DNA from: an uncultured Brachyspira sp. | GTDB taxonomy: Bacteria > Spirochaetota > Brachyspiria > Brachyspirales > Brachyspiraceae | Direction of reading: 5' to 3' | DNA length: 64,000 nt | Assembly (NCBI RefSeq): GCF_944388875.1 | Contig: NZ_CALXKQ010000003.1 | Span: 62,001-126,000 of the forward strand | Shown: positions 28,925-39,212 of the stretch, in pieces | Position numbering within the stretch: the first letter of the stretch is position 1 | How the letters are laid out: each line of letters opens with the position of its first letter | Translations under genes and position numbers: made by a program | The notes under the pieces: generated by a model | The model's input: only the letters and a program-made list of their open reading frames with translations | The model's database searches: none | Told to the model about the DNA's origin: nothing

Positions 28925-30676
28925 TTAACCTATAGTAACTTCGCTTGTAGGTAAATCTATTATACCATATTTACCCTGATCTATAGAGCCTATACTCATA
29001 AATAATGTAAGATAGCCTACACGTCCTATAAACATTAAAACTATAAGTATTAATTTACTCCATACTGTAACAGTAGGCGTTATTCCTAAAGTAAGACCAA
29101 CCGTACTTATAGCAGATATAACCTCAAATAATATAGGAAGCATGCTTGCAGATTTTTCTATATAAAAAATAATAAATGCAGATAAAACAGAAATAAATAT
29201 GGCAAGAGTAACTATAGCAACAGATTTATTAACTGTAATATCCTTTATCTTCCTGCCATTCACTACAATATACGGTCTATTCAAAATTGCTGTTATAACC
29301 GAGAACACAAATACAAACAATGTAGTAGTCTTTACTCCGCCTCCTGTACTGTTAGGAGAGGCCCCAACAAACATTAAAAATATTACTACTCCTATTGTAA
29401 CACTGCTCATAGAATTGTACGCTATTGTTTCAAATCCAGCTGTTCTAGGGCTTACACTCTGAAACAAGGAAGCTAATATCTTTTCCTTCAATGTTAAATC
29501 TTTTAAAGCATTGGAATATTCATTGAAAAATATGAATACGCTTCCTACTATAATAAGCAAAACACTTGTATATATAACTATTCTAGCCTGAACATCAAAT
29601 ACATATCTTTTACCCTTTATTTTATTAATAAAAGCCCTTGATACTGTAAGCATTACAGGATAGCCTATACCTCCTAATATTATAAGAAGCATGATAGTAA
29701 CATTAATCGTAATATTTCCTGAATATCTATGGAGGCTGTCGGTATAAAGTGAAAATCCAGCATTACAAAAAGCACTTATAGAGTGAAACACAGAAGAGAA
29801 TATACGCATCGACAATTTATCATTAGTATCCATAACTATAAAAAGAGAAACAGCTCCAAGCAGTTCTATAATAAATGTAGATAAAAAAATGACTTTTACA
29901 GTAGATTGTATAATATCCTTGTTCTGAGTATTAAACATCTCTAAAGTTCTAACCCTATCCTGAACGCTTCCCTTATTCACAGAAAATAAAAGCACTATAG
30001 CCGAAATGGACATAATGCCTAGTCCTCCTATCTGTATAAGCGTTATCAATACTATCTGCCCAAATAGAGTAAACTCTTTAGATATATCTATAACGCTAAG
30101 CCCTGTAACACATACAGCACTTGTAGCTGTAAATAAAGCATCAACAAAAGATAGTCTTCCTCCTACAGTACTTAAAGGAAGATACAAAAGCAAGCTGCCC
30201 AATGTTATTACAAATATAAATGATGCTATAATCATCTGATATAACGTAAATTTAGAATATGACAATCTAAGCCAGTTTATAACTATAATCAAAAAGAATA
30301 GTATTGATCCTGATATTGTCCATATTATCCTATGTGAATATAAATCATAATATTTTTTACTGAAAAAATTAAGAAGCAGAAGACCTACTATTTGTATTAT
30401 TGGAACTATTATGTATAATTTTCTTGGTGCTATCCTTATTTGGTCTATAAGAATAAGTACGAAAAATACTGTTATTACATTTATAATTTTATCATAATTA
30501 TATATGTAAAAATTATAAATGCTTATTTGTCTTATCTGCATAAGAAGAACGAATATTGCAAATATGGAGCCTGCTATAGCCACCAAATTTGATATTCTCC
30601 TAAGTAATTCATCTATAGCCTGTATAATCGATTTATTAGGATTATTAACATTGATTTTATTAAAAATATTTTTCAT
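28925..30676 (-). CDS. ktrB: Potassium uptake protein, KtrB/TrkH type
   Basis: This 583-residue membrane protein has four pore repeats whose filter loops are visible as TATSAVCVTGLSV, HSISAFCNAGFSL, QSVSPRTAGFETI and ISAISTVGLTLG. Each keeps the key Gly. About 150 N-terminal residues with four or five extra helices precede the first pore repeat, so it is longer than B. subtilis KtrB. It would carry K+ (possibly with Na+) inward and needs a KtrA/TrkA regulator, which is not in this window. It ends in polar SEVTIG. Confidence 0.88.
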   Translation of the reverse strand: MKNIFNKINVNNPNKSIIQAIDELLRRISNLVAIAGSIFAIFVLLMQIRQISIYNFYIYNYDKIINVITVFFVLILIDQIRIAPRKLYIIVPIIQIVGLLLLNFFSKKYYDLYSHRIIWTISGSILFFLIIVINWLRLSYSKFTLYQMIIASFIFVITLGSLLLYLPLSTVGGRLSFVDALFTATSAVCVTGLSVIDISKEFTLFGQIVLITLIQIGGLGIMSISAIVLLFSVNKGSVQDRVRTLEMFNTQNKDIIQSTVKVIFLSTFIIELLGAVSLFIVMDTNDKLSMRIFSSVFHSISAFCNAGFSLYTDSLHRYSGNITINVTIMLLIILGGIGYPVMLTVSRAFINKIKGKRYVFDVQARIVIYTSVLLIIVGSVFIFFNEYSNALKDLTLKEKILASLFQSVSPRTAGFETIAYNSMSSVTIGVVIFLMFVGASPNSTGGGVKTTTLFVFVFSVITAILNRPYIVVNGRKIKDITVNKSVAIVTLAIFISVLSAFIIFYIEKSASMLPILFEVISAISTVGLTLGITPTVTVWSKLILIVLMFIGRVGYLTLFMSIGSIDQGKYGIIDLPTSEVTIG

Positions 30677-30862
30677 AATTAATCTTACCCCCTATTAGAT
30701 AAATATTTTAATATAAATTAAGCTATATGTAAATATATAATTTTATTTTATTTTTACAAATATATGTTATTATATAAAAATACAAAAATATTTTTTATTA
30801 CTGTATTTTTAAATATTTCCGTTAATACTCATAAGGATTATAATATATGGCGGACAATTTAT

Positions 30863-32458
30863 ATGGCAACTAAAAAAACAAAAATAGATACAAAAACAAA
30901 TGAAAAAAAAACTAAAACGGATGATGCTAAAATGGGAAGAATATCATACAAAGAATTATCTGAAGAGTTAAAATTAAAATTGCAGCAGTCTGAAGAAAAG
31001 ATTGCAGAACTTAATCAAAAATATAAAAAAGTAGTAGATATACAAAAGAAAAAAATAGAAGATAAATATAAAAAAATTATAGAAGATTTAGAATCAAAAA
31101 AATCAATCCCAGCAAAAACATCATCAGCATCCAATAATGCAGAAATTACTAAACTTCAAAAAAGATTAGAAAAATTAGAGAAAACTAATCAAAAATTGGA
31201 AGAAGAAAAAAGAAAAATAGAATTAAAAAATGAAGAATTAAAACAAAAAACAAAAGAAGCATTAAAAGCCAAAAATGAAAGCACTGCTAAAACTATTAAA
31301 ACTGATAAAGAATCATTAAAAGAAATAAAAGAATTAAAACAGCAGTTATTAGAATCAGAGCAGGAAAAGAAAGAATTAAAAGCAAAATTAAAAGAAGCTG
31401 TAGCAGATTTAAAAAATGCTCAAAAAAATACTAACAAATTGTCAAAAGAAGATAAAGAACAATACAAAGAAAATTTAAGAATATTAAAACAAATAGAAAA
31501 AGAATCAAAAGCATTAGATAAAAAAAGAGAACTCTTAAAAAAAGAGGAAGAAAAGTTAAAAGAAATAAGAGGCGATATAAAAAGTTCTGCTAAAGATATA
31601 GCATCAACAATGAAAAAGAGCTATGTTGCTTCTGATGATGATGATATTGAATCAGAATCCGGAGGCGATTTGCTTTCTAATATGGATGCCAAAACAGAAG
31701 AAGGCATAACAAAATTGGCTACTCTTTTATGTGCGGCTATGGATGATTACAGAGAACAGAAAGAAAAAGAAAGAGAAGAATTAGAAAAAGCTAATGAAGC
31801 AGATGAAGAAGTAGAAGCTGAAGTAAAACCTATAATTTCTGAAGGCGAAGACAGATTAAATAAAGCATCCGAACAATTAGAAAACTTAGTTGAAAACAGA
31901 TTGGAAGATTCTGACAGTACAAAAGATGAAAATTTAGGAAAAAGACCATTTACTATTATTGATAAAATAGAAAACAGCCGCGTAGAAATTAATGAAGGCT
32001 ACACTCCTCCAGCAGGCGGTCAAACTATAGCTGCAGCCCCTCAGGATGCACAGCAAACACCTCAGCAGGCTCAAGGACAGCAGCCTAATATAACTGTAAA
32101 AGTAGAAGCTCCTAAAGAAAGTGCTAAATTGGCTAAACCTGAAACTCAATTAAAACCTGCAAGCGAAACTCCTACTATGAGAATGAAGCTCTTAGATGAT
32201 ATTGATGATTATGAGAAGAAACTTGTTATCACTTACGGTTTTGATAATATGCCTGAAAATACTTATTACTCTAAATATAAAAAGATACTAAGAAATGCCG
32301 CTAGAATAAGTTTATTCGGCAACCTTCAGGAAGGACTTGAAATGTTTAAACTTATAAGAGATCAAAATATACCTGATGAATACAAACAAATGATAGATAA
32401 AAATATACAGGATATTACTTACTACTTAAGAGGTTTGCATAGAGTTAGAATGGAATAA
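30863..32458 (+). CDS. Large coiled-coil protein
   Basis: This protein of about 531 residues is very rich in Lys and Glu. Residues about 25-260 are one long coiled coil (LEKLEKTNQKLEEEKRKIELKN-like heptads). A Gln/Pro-rich linker (QDAQQTPQQAQGQQ) and a folded C-terminal part follow (DDIDDYEKKLVITYGFDNMPENTYYSKY to YYLRGLHRVRM). The frame opens at 30764 with a hydrophobic stretch, but ATG at 30863 begins the hydrophilic protein and seems the likelier start. The family is not recognised. It is 28 bp from the next gene, so probably first in a four-gene operon. Confidence 0.65.
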   Translation: MATKKTKIDTKTNEKKTKTDDAKMGRISYKELSEELKLKLQQSEEKIAELNQKYKKVVDIQKKKIEDKYKKIIEDLESKKSIPAKTSSASNNAEITKLQKRLEKLEKTNQKLEEEKRKIELKNEELKQKTKEALKAKNESTAKTIKTDKESLKEIKELKQQLLESEQEKKELKAKLKEAVADLKNAQKNTNKLSKEDKEQYKENLRILKQIEKESKALDKKRELLKKEEEKLKEIRGDIKSSAKDIASTMKKSYVASDDDDIESESGGDLLSNMDAKTEEGITKLATLLCAAMDDYREQKEKEREELEKANEADEEVEAEVKPIISEGEDRLNKASEQLENLVENRLEDSDSTKDENLGKRPFTIIDKIENSRVEINEGYTPPAGGQTIAAAPQDAQQTPQQAQGQQPNITVKVEAPKESAKLAKPETQLKPASETPTMRMKLLDDIDDYEKKLVITYGFDNMPENTYYSKYKKILRNAARISLFGNLQEGLEMFKLIRDQNIPDEYKQMIDKNIQDITYYLRGLHRVRME

Positions 32459-32486
32459 TAATTATTGCAGGACAGTAAATATTATA

Positions 32487-35243
32487 ATGAAAAGTTTTAT
32501 AAAAATAGTATGCATATTAATGATAATACCTATTTTATCATGCTCAAAAAAGAAAATAACAGATATAGAAATTGAAGCTGTTTATGATAAAAGTGATAAT
32601 TCATATACTATTTCATATCCTGAATATAACAAGCAGTATCCTAAATTTATAAAACTTAAATATGGGAAAGCTGTAAAAGTAGATAACGGCATATCACTCA
32701 CATACAACATAGATACTGATAATATACCTATGCAGCTAAATATAGAAACAGAAGAAAATAATGTAAAAAAAAGATTAACAATAGAAAATCCTTTAGTTAA
32801 TAGAAATATAAATCTTACATTATATGCTACAAACTTTAATCCGCCTTTGGAAAAAAATAAAATAAGAGAATTATCTATAAGTATAGAAACTGTTGGGAAT
32901 GCTGATACAAAAGATACTGTAAAAGTGGCTATTTCTGAATATGTAGAAAGAAATAGGATGAGAGAAAATATAGCATTGATACTTCCAGAAAGCGGACATA
33001 CAGCTAAAAGCAATCCTCCTTTTATTATGATAAATAAAAAATCTCCATTAGTTAGAGTATCAATATCAAAAGAACCCTCATTTACATCAAGATATGAATA
33101 TACATTAAGAAACAGCAGTTTCTTTTCTATGACAAATGAATTAGAAAACGGAAAATGGTATATTGCTTTTGATGAAAATGGAGATACAAACTTAAGAAGA
33201 GTATTTAATTTCTTTATAAATAATTCCAGTACAAAAATAATACCTATTACAAATAAAACGTTTAATATAAAAAGACCTTTTGTATTTATAGATAAACAGA
33301 CATTTGAAATTTTATATAATTTACTATACTCACAAAACAGACTTCAGGCATCAACTCTGCTTAGAAATATAAATGCATTCAAATTGTACACTTCATCAAA
33401 TATGGGAAAATGGTCTATTAATAATATAGCATATACAAATACTGATGATACTAATAAATTATATTTTGAAAATCTGCCTTCTCATAGCATGCTTATGTCT
33501 TTGAAAGGTGCATTTGAACCAAATAATAATTTACTAAAATATGAAATAAAACAGATGATAAGAGATATAGTAGAATTAGATGAAACAAATATAGAAAATT
33601 ACAGCCATATTGAAGCTGTTAATATACTTGCTAATTCATTGTTAATGCCTTTTGATTTGATGTATGATGAATTTTCTCCTGAAGAAATAGTACTTATGAA
33701 GCAAAAATTCATAAAATACGGAGAGGTTTTATATAATTATATAATAGAAAATCCTTCAGAATATAAAAACAAAAGCAGCATTAAATATATAACAACATTA
33801 GGCTTAATAGCCATTAATATGCTTAATGAAAATGTAAATCAAGACCAAATACTAAATTGGCATTATTTCTCAATGAATTATGCAAATGGAATGATATTCT
33901 CTATGTTTGAAAAAGACGGAAGTTTTAAATCTTCAATAAGCGAAGCATTTGATACTATACTTCCTATAATGACTTATGCTTTATCATTAAGAAATGTAGG
34001 CATATTCGATGCATTTAGTTTGGAATCATTTTCAAATATAGGAAAATATTTATCTGTGGTAGGTTATCCTTCAGGATATACTTTGCCTATAGGATATACA
34101 GCTATATACAACAGAAGCAAACTTAGATTTGATACTGGTGCTAGAAATGCTGTTATGGAATTATTAAGTAAAATTTATATGAATCCGCTTTATAAAAATT
34201 ATGCAGTATTTGCTCAAAGCGAGGCTGTTAATACTAAATATTTGCCTTATGTTTTAATTTGGAACAATTATTATCTTAGAGATAATGTACCTTCTAACCC
34301 TACTTTCCAATTTGAAACATGCTTATTTAAGAAAATACAAACAGCTATTTATAATGAAAATATAAAAACTTTAAATGAACCTTATATTGCAGTATATGCT
34401 AAAGGCTTAAATGCTCATTCATCTTTTGGGCTAAATCATAATGACAGAATGAGTTTCGTATACTATAATTATGGGGATTTCATTATAGATGAATTAGGAT
34501 ATAATTTTGATACTAATGAATATAATGCATTTGCTGATTCTGATTTTCATAATAATATTTCTATAGATAATTATAAAATAGAAGAAAGTGCAGGCAGTTA
34601 TTCTTATATAGCAAGTACGACAAACTATTATAAAATGTTTTATGCTCATGCTCAGGCAAATCAAAAATATACATATTCTTTAACATTAAAAAACTATGAC
34701 AGAAGATTCTATTATCTTAAGCCTAATATATTAATAATAAAAGAGGATATAGAGGCTCTTCCAGATATAACAAAAGAATATCATATTTACGGATATAAAT
34801 ATAAATGGAATGTGAACTCTAAACTTCCAATTACATTCGACAGTGAAAATAATCAATTTATAATAGATGGAAATTATTCATATACATATATAAACGTTTT
34901 ATCAAAGGATGAACTTTATTATAATATAATTCAAACTAATATAGGACAAACTGCTCTTTACAGTGCTGAAGTTACTACAAAAGAAAATATCAAGAAATTT
35001 GAACCTTGGATTATGATAACTACTATTCCTAAAAATAATGTTCCTATTGGTATGAAAAGAAATATTATAAATACTAATATATCTGTAAATAACTTTACAA
35101 GTACTAACTTGAATTTTACATCTGGATACAAACAATACTACATTAATATAAATAACAACACAGATAATGATGACAGCACAAATAAAATAAACAATATAGT
35201 ATATACAGAAAATAGGGAAAATGTTATAATAAGTTCGGATTAA
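32487..35243 (+). CDS. Lipoprotein with heparinase II/III-like features
   Basis: This 918-residue protein has a lipoprotein signal (hydrophobic IVCILMIIPI, lipobox ILSC). A beta-rich N-terminal part comes first. A helical central region (about 260-560) resembles the alpha/alpha toroid of polysaccharide lyases, and a C-terminal beta region follows with SSFGLNHNDRMSFVYYNYGDFIIDELGY and SDFHNNISIDNYK, similar to the heparinase II/III metal and His motifs. The assignment is by pattern and length only. It would sit on the outer surface or in the periplasm, and the amino-sugar genes immediately downstream fit a glycan-related role. Confidence 0.55.
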   Translation: MKSFIKIVCILMIIPILSCSKKKITDIEIEAVYDKSDNSYTISYPEYNKQYPKFIKLKYGKAVKVDNGISLTYNIDTDNIPMQLNIETEENNVKKRLTIENPLVNRNINLTLYATNFNPPLEKNKIRELSISIETVGNADTKDTVKVAISEYVERNRMRENIALILPESGHTAKSNPPFIMINKKSPLVRVSISKEPSFTSRYEYTLRNSSFFSMTNELENGKWYIAFDENGDTNLRRVFNFFINNSSTKIIPITNKTFNIKRPFVFIDKQTFEILYNLLYSQNRLQASTLLRNINAFKLYTSSNMGKWSINNIAYTNTDDTNKLYFENLPSHSMLMSLKGAFEPNNNLLKYEIKQMIRDIVELDETNIENYSHIEAVNILANSLLMPFDLMYDEFSPEEIVLMKQKFIKYGEVLYNYIIENPSEYKNKSSIKYITTLGLIAINMLNENVNQDQILNWHYFSMNYANGMIFSMFEKDGSFKSSISEAFDTILPIMTYALSLRNVGIFDAFSLESFSNIGKYLSVVGYPSGYTLPIGYTAIYNRSKLRFDTGARNAVMELLSKIYMNPLYKNYAVFAQSEAVNTKYLPYVLIWNNYYLRDNVPSNPTFQFETCLFKKIQTAIYNENIKTLNEPYIAVYAKGLNAHSSFGLNHNDRMSFVYYNYGDFIIDELGYNFDTNEYNAFADSDFHNNISIDNYKIEESAGSYSYIASTTNYYKMFYAHAQANQKYTYSLTLKNYDRRFYYLKPNILIIKEDIEALPDITKEYHIYGYKYKWNVNSKLPITFDSENNQFIIDGNYSYTYINVLSKDELYYNIIQTNIGQTALYSAEVTTKENIKKFEPWIMITTIPKNNVPIGMKRNIINTNISVNNFTSTNLNFTSGYKQYYININNNTDNDDSTNKINNIVYTENRENVIISSD

Positions 35244-35264
35244 TTTAGTTTAAGGACTTATTTA

Positions 35265-36038
35265 ATGAATATATATATTGCCGATTCATATAAAGACTAT
35301 ACTTCTTTTACAGCTAATCATATTCTTCGTTTCTTGGAAAAAAAACAGGAAATGAAGGACAAATTATATATATCTGTTTCAAGTGAATACGATACAAAAG
35401 ATATTTATAAAGCTATAATAGAAAACATAAAAAATTATAAAATTAATTTTAAAAACATATTTATATTTCAGCAGTCAGAATATATAGGTCTTACTCAAAA
35501 TAATATAAATAGTAAAGCATACTTCCTAAAAGAAAATTTAATTTCAAAGATTGATATACCAGAAGAAAATATATTTCTATTTGACGGAAGCAAAGATGAA
35601 TCCCAAATGCAGAAACAACAGGATATCATAAACAATATAGGAAGATTTGATGTTATATGGTATTCTCTTACAGCAGACTCTACTTCAGCAGGCAATGAAA
35701 GAATGTCATCATTATCATCATTATTCAGAATAAAAACATTAAGCGAACACACTATAAGCGAGATAAAAAGCAGATTTGAAAATAATAATGATGAAGTACC
35801 TACAACTGTATTTAGTATGGGAATGGGATTTATTGATATAGTTGATACGGTATTATTAACATCATCTGGAATAGAGAAGTCTTGTTCTTTAAGAGATTGT
35901 TTAGAACATGGTATAAGCAACTCATCGCCTTTAAGTAAATTACAAAAGCATAGAGATGTTACTGTAATAGCTGATTATGAATCATCCTTGAGATTATCAA
36001 GTCAAACAGTATTTATGAAGATACAAAAGAACATATAA
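35265..36038 (+). CDS. NagB-like protein lacking catalytic residues
   Basis: This 257-residue protein aligns along its whole length with glucosamine-6-phosphate deaminase: SEYIGL for DEYVGL, KIDIPEENIFLFDG, FSMGMGFIDIVDTVLL for the GVGT region, SLRDCLEHGISNSSPLSKLQKH and VIADYES for the C-terminal block. The general-base Asp of DEY is Ser, and the catalytic GxxDGHIAFNEP loop is replaced by SLTADSTSAGNE, with no His. Deaminase activity is therefore unlikely. A regulatory or sugar-binding role, or partnership with the fusion protein downstream (18 bp away), is possible. The SD AAGGA precedes ATG. Confidence 0.7.
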   Translation: MNIYIADSYKDYTSFTANHILRFLEKKQEMKDKLYISVSSEYDTKDIYKAIIENIKNYKINFKNIFIFQQSEYIGLTQNNINSKAYFLKENLISKIDIPEENIFLFDGSKDESQMQKQQDIINNIGRFDVIWYSLTADSTSAGNERMSSLSSLFRIKTLSEHTISEIKSRFENNNDEVPTTVFSMGMGFIDIVDTVLLTSSGIEKSCSLRDCLEHGISNSSPLSKLQKHRDVTVIADYESSLRLSSQTVFMKIQKNI

Positions 36039-36056
36039 AAATATAGGAGAATATAC

Positions 36057-38018
36057 ATGAGAATAATTATTACAAATGAAAGCGTTTATGAATGGGCAGC
36101 ATATTATACAGTAAAATGTATATTGGATTATTCAGATAACAAGCCGTTTGTACTGTCTTTTCCTTTAAGACATGTAAATAAAACATATTATCAAAAGCTA
36201 CTATCTTTTTATAATGACAATATAGTATCATTTAAAAATATACATATAGTATCATCAGGAGAATATATAGATTCAAATATATCCCAGAAATATTTAGAGG
36301 ATAATTTCTTAAAATATATAGATATACCAAAAGAGAATATACATTTATTTGACGGAAATGTAGCAAATAGAAAGGAAGAAGCTAGGAGAATGTCTAATAT
36401 AATAAAAGAATTGGGAAATATAACATTATTAATAGATACATTGGCTGAAGACGGAAGTTTCTTACTTAACACACCAAGCTCATCATTAGATGGAAGCGTA
36501 AGAGATAAAAAGATAAGCGAAATTATAAGAAGCTATGAGTCAAAAAAATTTAATATGCCTATAGAGATGTTCCCAAAAGAAGGATTTACATTAGGCTTTG
36601 AAGAGGCATTCAATGCCAAATACGTACTTGTAATGGCTAACGGATATGATGTATCGGATGCTTTGGCACATTGTGTGGAAGGAGCTATAAGTCAATTCTA
36701 CCCTACTTCTGTACTTCAGGAACATAAAAAACTTATAATTGTTGCCGATGAAGAGTCCAGCAGCGATTTAAAAGTAAAAACCTATAAATATGCTAAAAGT
36801 TTGGAAAGCAAAAGTCTTCATCCTAAAGAACTTATTAAAGGGCTTTATAAATCTTATTATGCACTTACTAACATTAAAATATTTGACGGTGAAAAGTTTA
36901 TAGACGGACATTGTATTGTTATAGAAAATAATGTTATTAAAAGCGTTGAAAAAGAAATAGATGTTGATGCTGTTATTACAAGAATAGATTTAGGAGGAAA
37001 AATAGTTGCCCCTGGATACATAGATTTGCAGGTTAACGGTATAGGCGGATATGATATTAATGCAACTCCTACAGTAGAAACATTAAAAAATATGAATGAA
37101 GTTTGTCAAAGATACGGATGCACTTCATATTTGCCTACAGTAATTACAAACAGCGATGAATATATGATAAAAATCATAGATTTATTTAATAATATAGAAG
37201 ATTTATCAGTAATAGGTGTTCTTGGAATACATTTTGAAGGTCCTTATATTTCTCATGAAAAAAGAGGCATACACAATGAAAAGTTTATAAGAGAACCTAA
37301 TAAAGATATGATAGAAAAAATCAATGCCTCAAAATGCGTAATGGTTACAGTTGCTCCTGAAATGGTATCAGGAGAGGTTATAGAGGATTTTGCTATGGCT
37401 GGAAAAGTAGTGTCTGTAGGTCATACTAATGGAACATACAATGAGATAAAAGAGAAAATACCTTATGGAATAACTTTTGCCACACACTTATTTAATGCTA
37501 TGCGTCCTTGGGGTTCAAGAGAGCCTGGTGCTGTTGGAGCGGTACTTGAAACTAAAGACATGTATGCTGGTTTAATATGCGACGGAGTACATTGCGATTT
37601 TGCTTCGGTGGAGCTTGCATACAAATTGAAAACAGGTCATATATGCATAGTTACTGATGCCATAGCTCCTGCTGCTGCACCAGAGATAAAAGAGTATATT
37701 TGGGCTGGAAAAAAAATACATAGGGACGGCAACAGACTTATCGATGATAATGGAACTTTAGGAGGCTCAGCAATAACTATGAGTCAGTCAGTTAGAAATG
37801 TGGTTAATCAGGTTGGTGCTGCTGTAGAAGAGGCTTTGAAAATGGCATCACTCTACCCTGCTCAGGTCATGGGGATAGATGATAAATACGGCAGAATAAA
37901 AGAAGGATATATTGCTGACTTAGTTATACTAGATGAAAACCTAATAGTAAAAGGTGTGGTATTTAAAGGAAACTACAAAGAGTATAATTATGACCATGAA
38001 TGGGTAACACATGCTTAA
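36057..38018 (+). CDS. nagA: NagB-like/NagA fusion: N-acetylglucosamine-6-phosphate deacetylase
   Basis: This is a 653-residue two-domain protein. Residues 1-260 resemble NagB (SGEYIDSN, YIDIPKENIHLFDG, LAEDGSFLLNTPSSSL, LAHCVEGAISQFYPTSVLQEHK), but the Asp before EY is Gly and the catalytic His is Ser. Residues about 270-650 are NagA, an amidohydrolase that removes acetate from GlcNAc-6-P: APGYIDLQVNG, metal Glu in IHFEGPYIS, His in VSVGHTNGT and FATHLFNAMRPW, and Asp in IVTDAIAPA. The NagA half looks fully active, the NagB half does not. AGGAG precedes ATG, and a strong terminator follows. Confidence 0.88.
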   Translation: MRIIITNESVYEWAAYYTVKCILDYSDNKPFVLSFPLRHVNKTYYQKLLSFYNDNIVSFKNIHIVSSGEYIDSNISQKYLEDNFLKYIDIPKENIHLFDGNVANRKEEARRMSNIIKELGNITLLIDTLAEDGSFLLNTPSSSLDGSVRDKKISEIIRSYESKKFNMPIEMFPKEGFTLGFEEAFNAKYVLVMANGYDVSDALAHCVEGAISQFYPTSVLQEHKKLIIVADEESSSDLKVKTYKYAKSLESKSLHPKELIKGLYKSYYALTNIKIFDGEKFIDGHCIVIENNVIKSVEKEIDVDAVITRIDLGGKIVAPGYIDLQVNGIGGYDINATPTVETLKNMNEVCQRYGCTSYLPTVITNSDEYMIKIIDLFNNIEDLSVIGVLGIHFEGPYISHEKRGIHNEKFIREPNKDMIEKINASKCVMVTVAPEMVSGEVIEDFAMAGKVVSVGHTNGTYNEIKEKIPYGITFATHLFNAMRPWGSREPGAVGAVLETKDMYAGLICDGVHCDFASVELAYKLKTGHICIVTDAIAPAAAPEIKEYIWAGKKIHRDGNRLIDDNGTLGGSAITMSQSVRNVVNQVGAAVEEALKMASLYPAQVMGIDDKYGRIKEGYIADLVILDENLIVKGVVFKGNYKEYNYDHEWVTHA

Positions 38019-38037
38019 TTATTAATTTGTGAAATAA

Positions 38038-38075
38038 AAAGCGGTAATATATCTACAAAAATATATTACCGCTTT
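38038..38075. terminator. Bidirectional terminator between nagA and the GTPase array
   Basis: A perfect 15-bp stem AAAGCGGTAATATAT (38038-38052) pairs with 38061-38075 around an eight-base loop. A-rich sequence on the left and T-rich sequence on the right let it end both the plus-strand nag operon and the minus-strand GTPase array. Confidence 0.85.
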
Positions 38076-38098
38076 AATTTTATAAAAAGTATTATTAA

Positions 38099-39208
38099 TT
38101 ATTCTGGTAATTTATAATCATCTTTATCTTTTTTGGCTTCAATAGATTCTTTAGCATATTTAAATACTATATCAGCAAATGATTTTACTTGTTCCTCAAT
38201 ATCAGTATTACCATTAAGTATAGCTTCATATAATTTATAACATGCAGCACTAACAGCCTCCCCTAAAGCAGAAGTTAATAAAGAAGCTACACTTCCATTA
38301 ATAACTCCTCCAAAGATATTTAACCCCGGTATAAATTTTAACAACTGACCTACAGCTGATTTTCCTAATACAGTCATTATTTGTCCTATAATTCCTCCGC
38401 CTGTACCAGAAGTAAGAATATTTTCTAAACCTTTTAAATCATAAATATATAATATTCTAGCTATCATTCCCATTTGATTAAGAACTAAAGCAGGAGCATC
38501 CGCAAAAGGCACAGGAATAAATCCAACCCCAAATGCCAAACCTAAATGCTGTAATATAACTCCATGTGCTCTGTTCCATTTTTCTTTTAATGAAACTTTT
38601 TGTGCTGATATAAAGCCGTCCTGTAATATGTCAGGCAATTTTTTTATTGAATCAGTAATAAGCTTATTAAGTTCATTTTTAAATAAACTGTCATTAGATA
38701 TTGAAGAAGTTTCATATATATTGATATTCTCGATTTCTTTATTTACTGTTTCTTTTAATTTTAAAATAGTATCTTCTGAAACTAAATCGCATTTTGTAAA
38801 TAAAATACTTACTATTAAACCATTTTCTCTAAATCTTTTAATAGTATTAATATCAAAATCAGTTACTTTATGACCTGAAGAAGCTATACAATACCAAACT
38901 AAATGAATATTTTCTTTTGTATTAATAACATCATCTTCAAATTTTTTTGCTTTTTCAGTGCCTACTTCATAACCCGGACTGTCAAACAATACAACACCAG
39001 CATCATAATCTTCATACTTCTCTATAGAATCAGTTACAGGCTTTCCCATTCCTGTTTTTGCTAATTCTTGACCAAATATTTTATTTATTAAGCTGCTTTT
39101 ACCTACGCCAGTACCGCCTGCCAAAAGTATATTAGGCTTTTTAACACCTTTCTTAAACTTTTCAAATTCTTCTAAAATTTTTTGATTAATTTGTTCTTCT
39201 ATTGACAT
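38099..39208 (-). CDS. Small GTPase with C-terminal membrane-associated domain
   Basis: This is a 369-residue protein. The N-terminal Era-like G domain has P-loop GGTGVGKSSLINKIFG, then VTDSIEKYE, G3 FDSPGYEVG and G4 TKCD. The C-terminal half has Gly/Ala-rich hydrophobic helices (FGVGFIPVPFADAPALVLNQMGM, GTGGGIIGQIMTVLG, IFGGVINGSVASLLTSALG) of the DUF697 kind found in GTPases linked to membranes. It is the last and most divergent member of a four-gene array, 4 bp after its neighbour, with AAAGGAG before ATG. The function is not known. Confidence 0.75.
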   Translation of the reverse strand: MSIEEQINQKILEEFEKFKKGVKKPNILLAGGTGVGKSSLINKIFGQELAKTGMGKPVTDSIEKYEDYDAGVVLFDSPGYEVGTEKAKKFEDDVINTKENIHLVWYCIASSGHKVTDFDINTIKRFRENGLIVSILFTKCDLVSEDTILKLKETVNKEIENINIYETSSISNDSLFKNELNKLITDSIKKLPDILQDGFISAQKVSLKEKWNRAHGVILQHLGLAFGVGFIPVPFADAPALVLNQMGMIARILYIYDLKGLENILTSGTGGGIIGQIMTVLGKSAVGQLLKFIPGLNIFGGVINGSVASLLTSALGEAVSAACYKLYEAILNGNTDIEEQVKSFADIVFKYAKESIEAKKDKDDYKLPE

Positions 39209-39212
39209 AATA

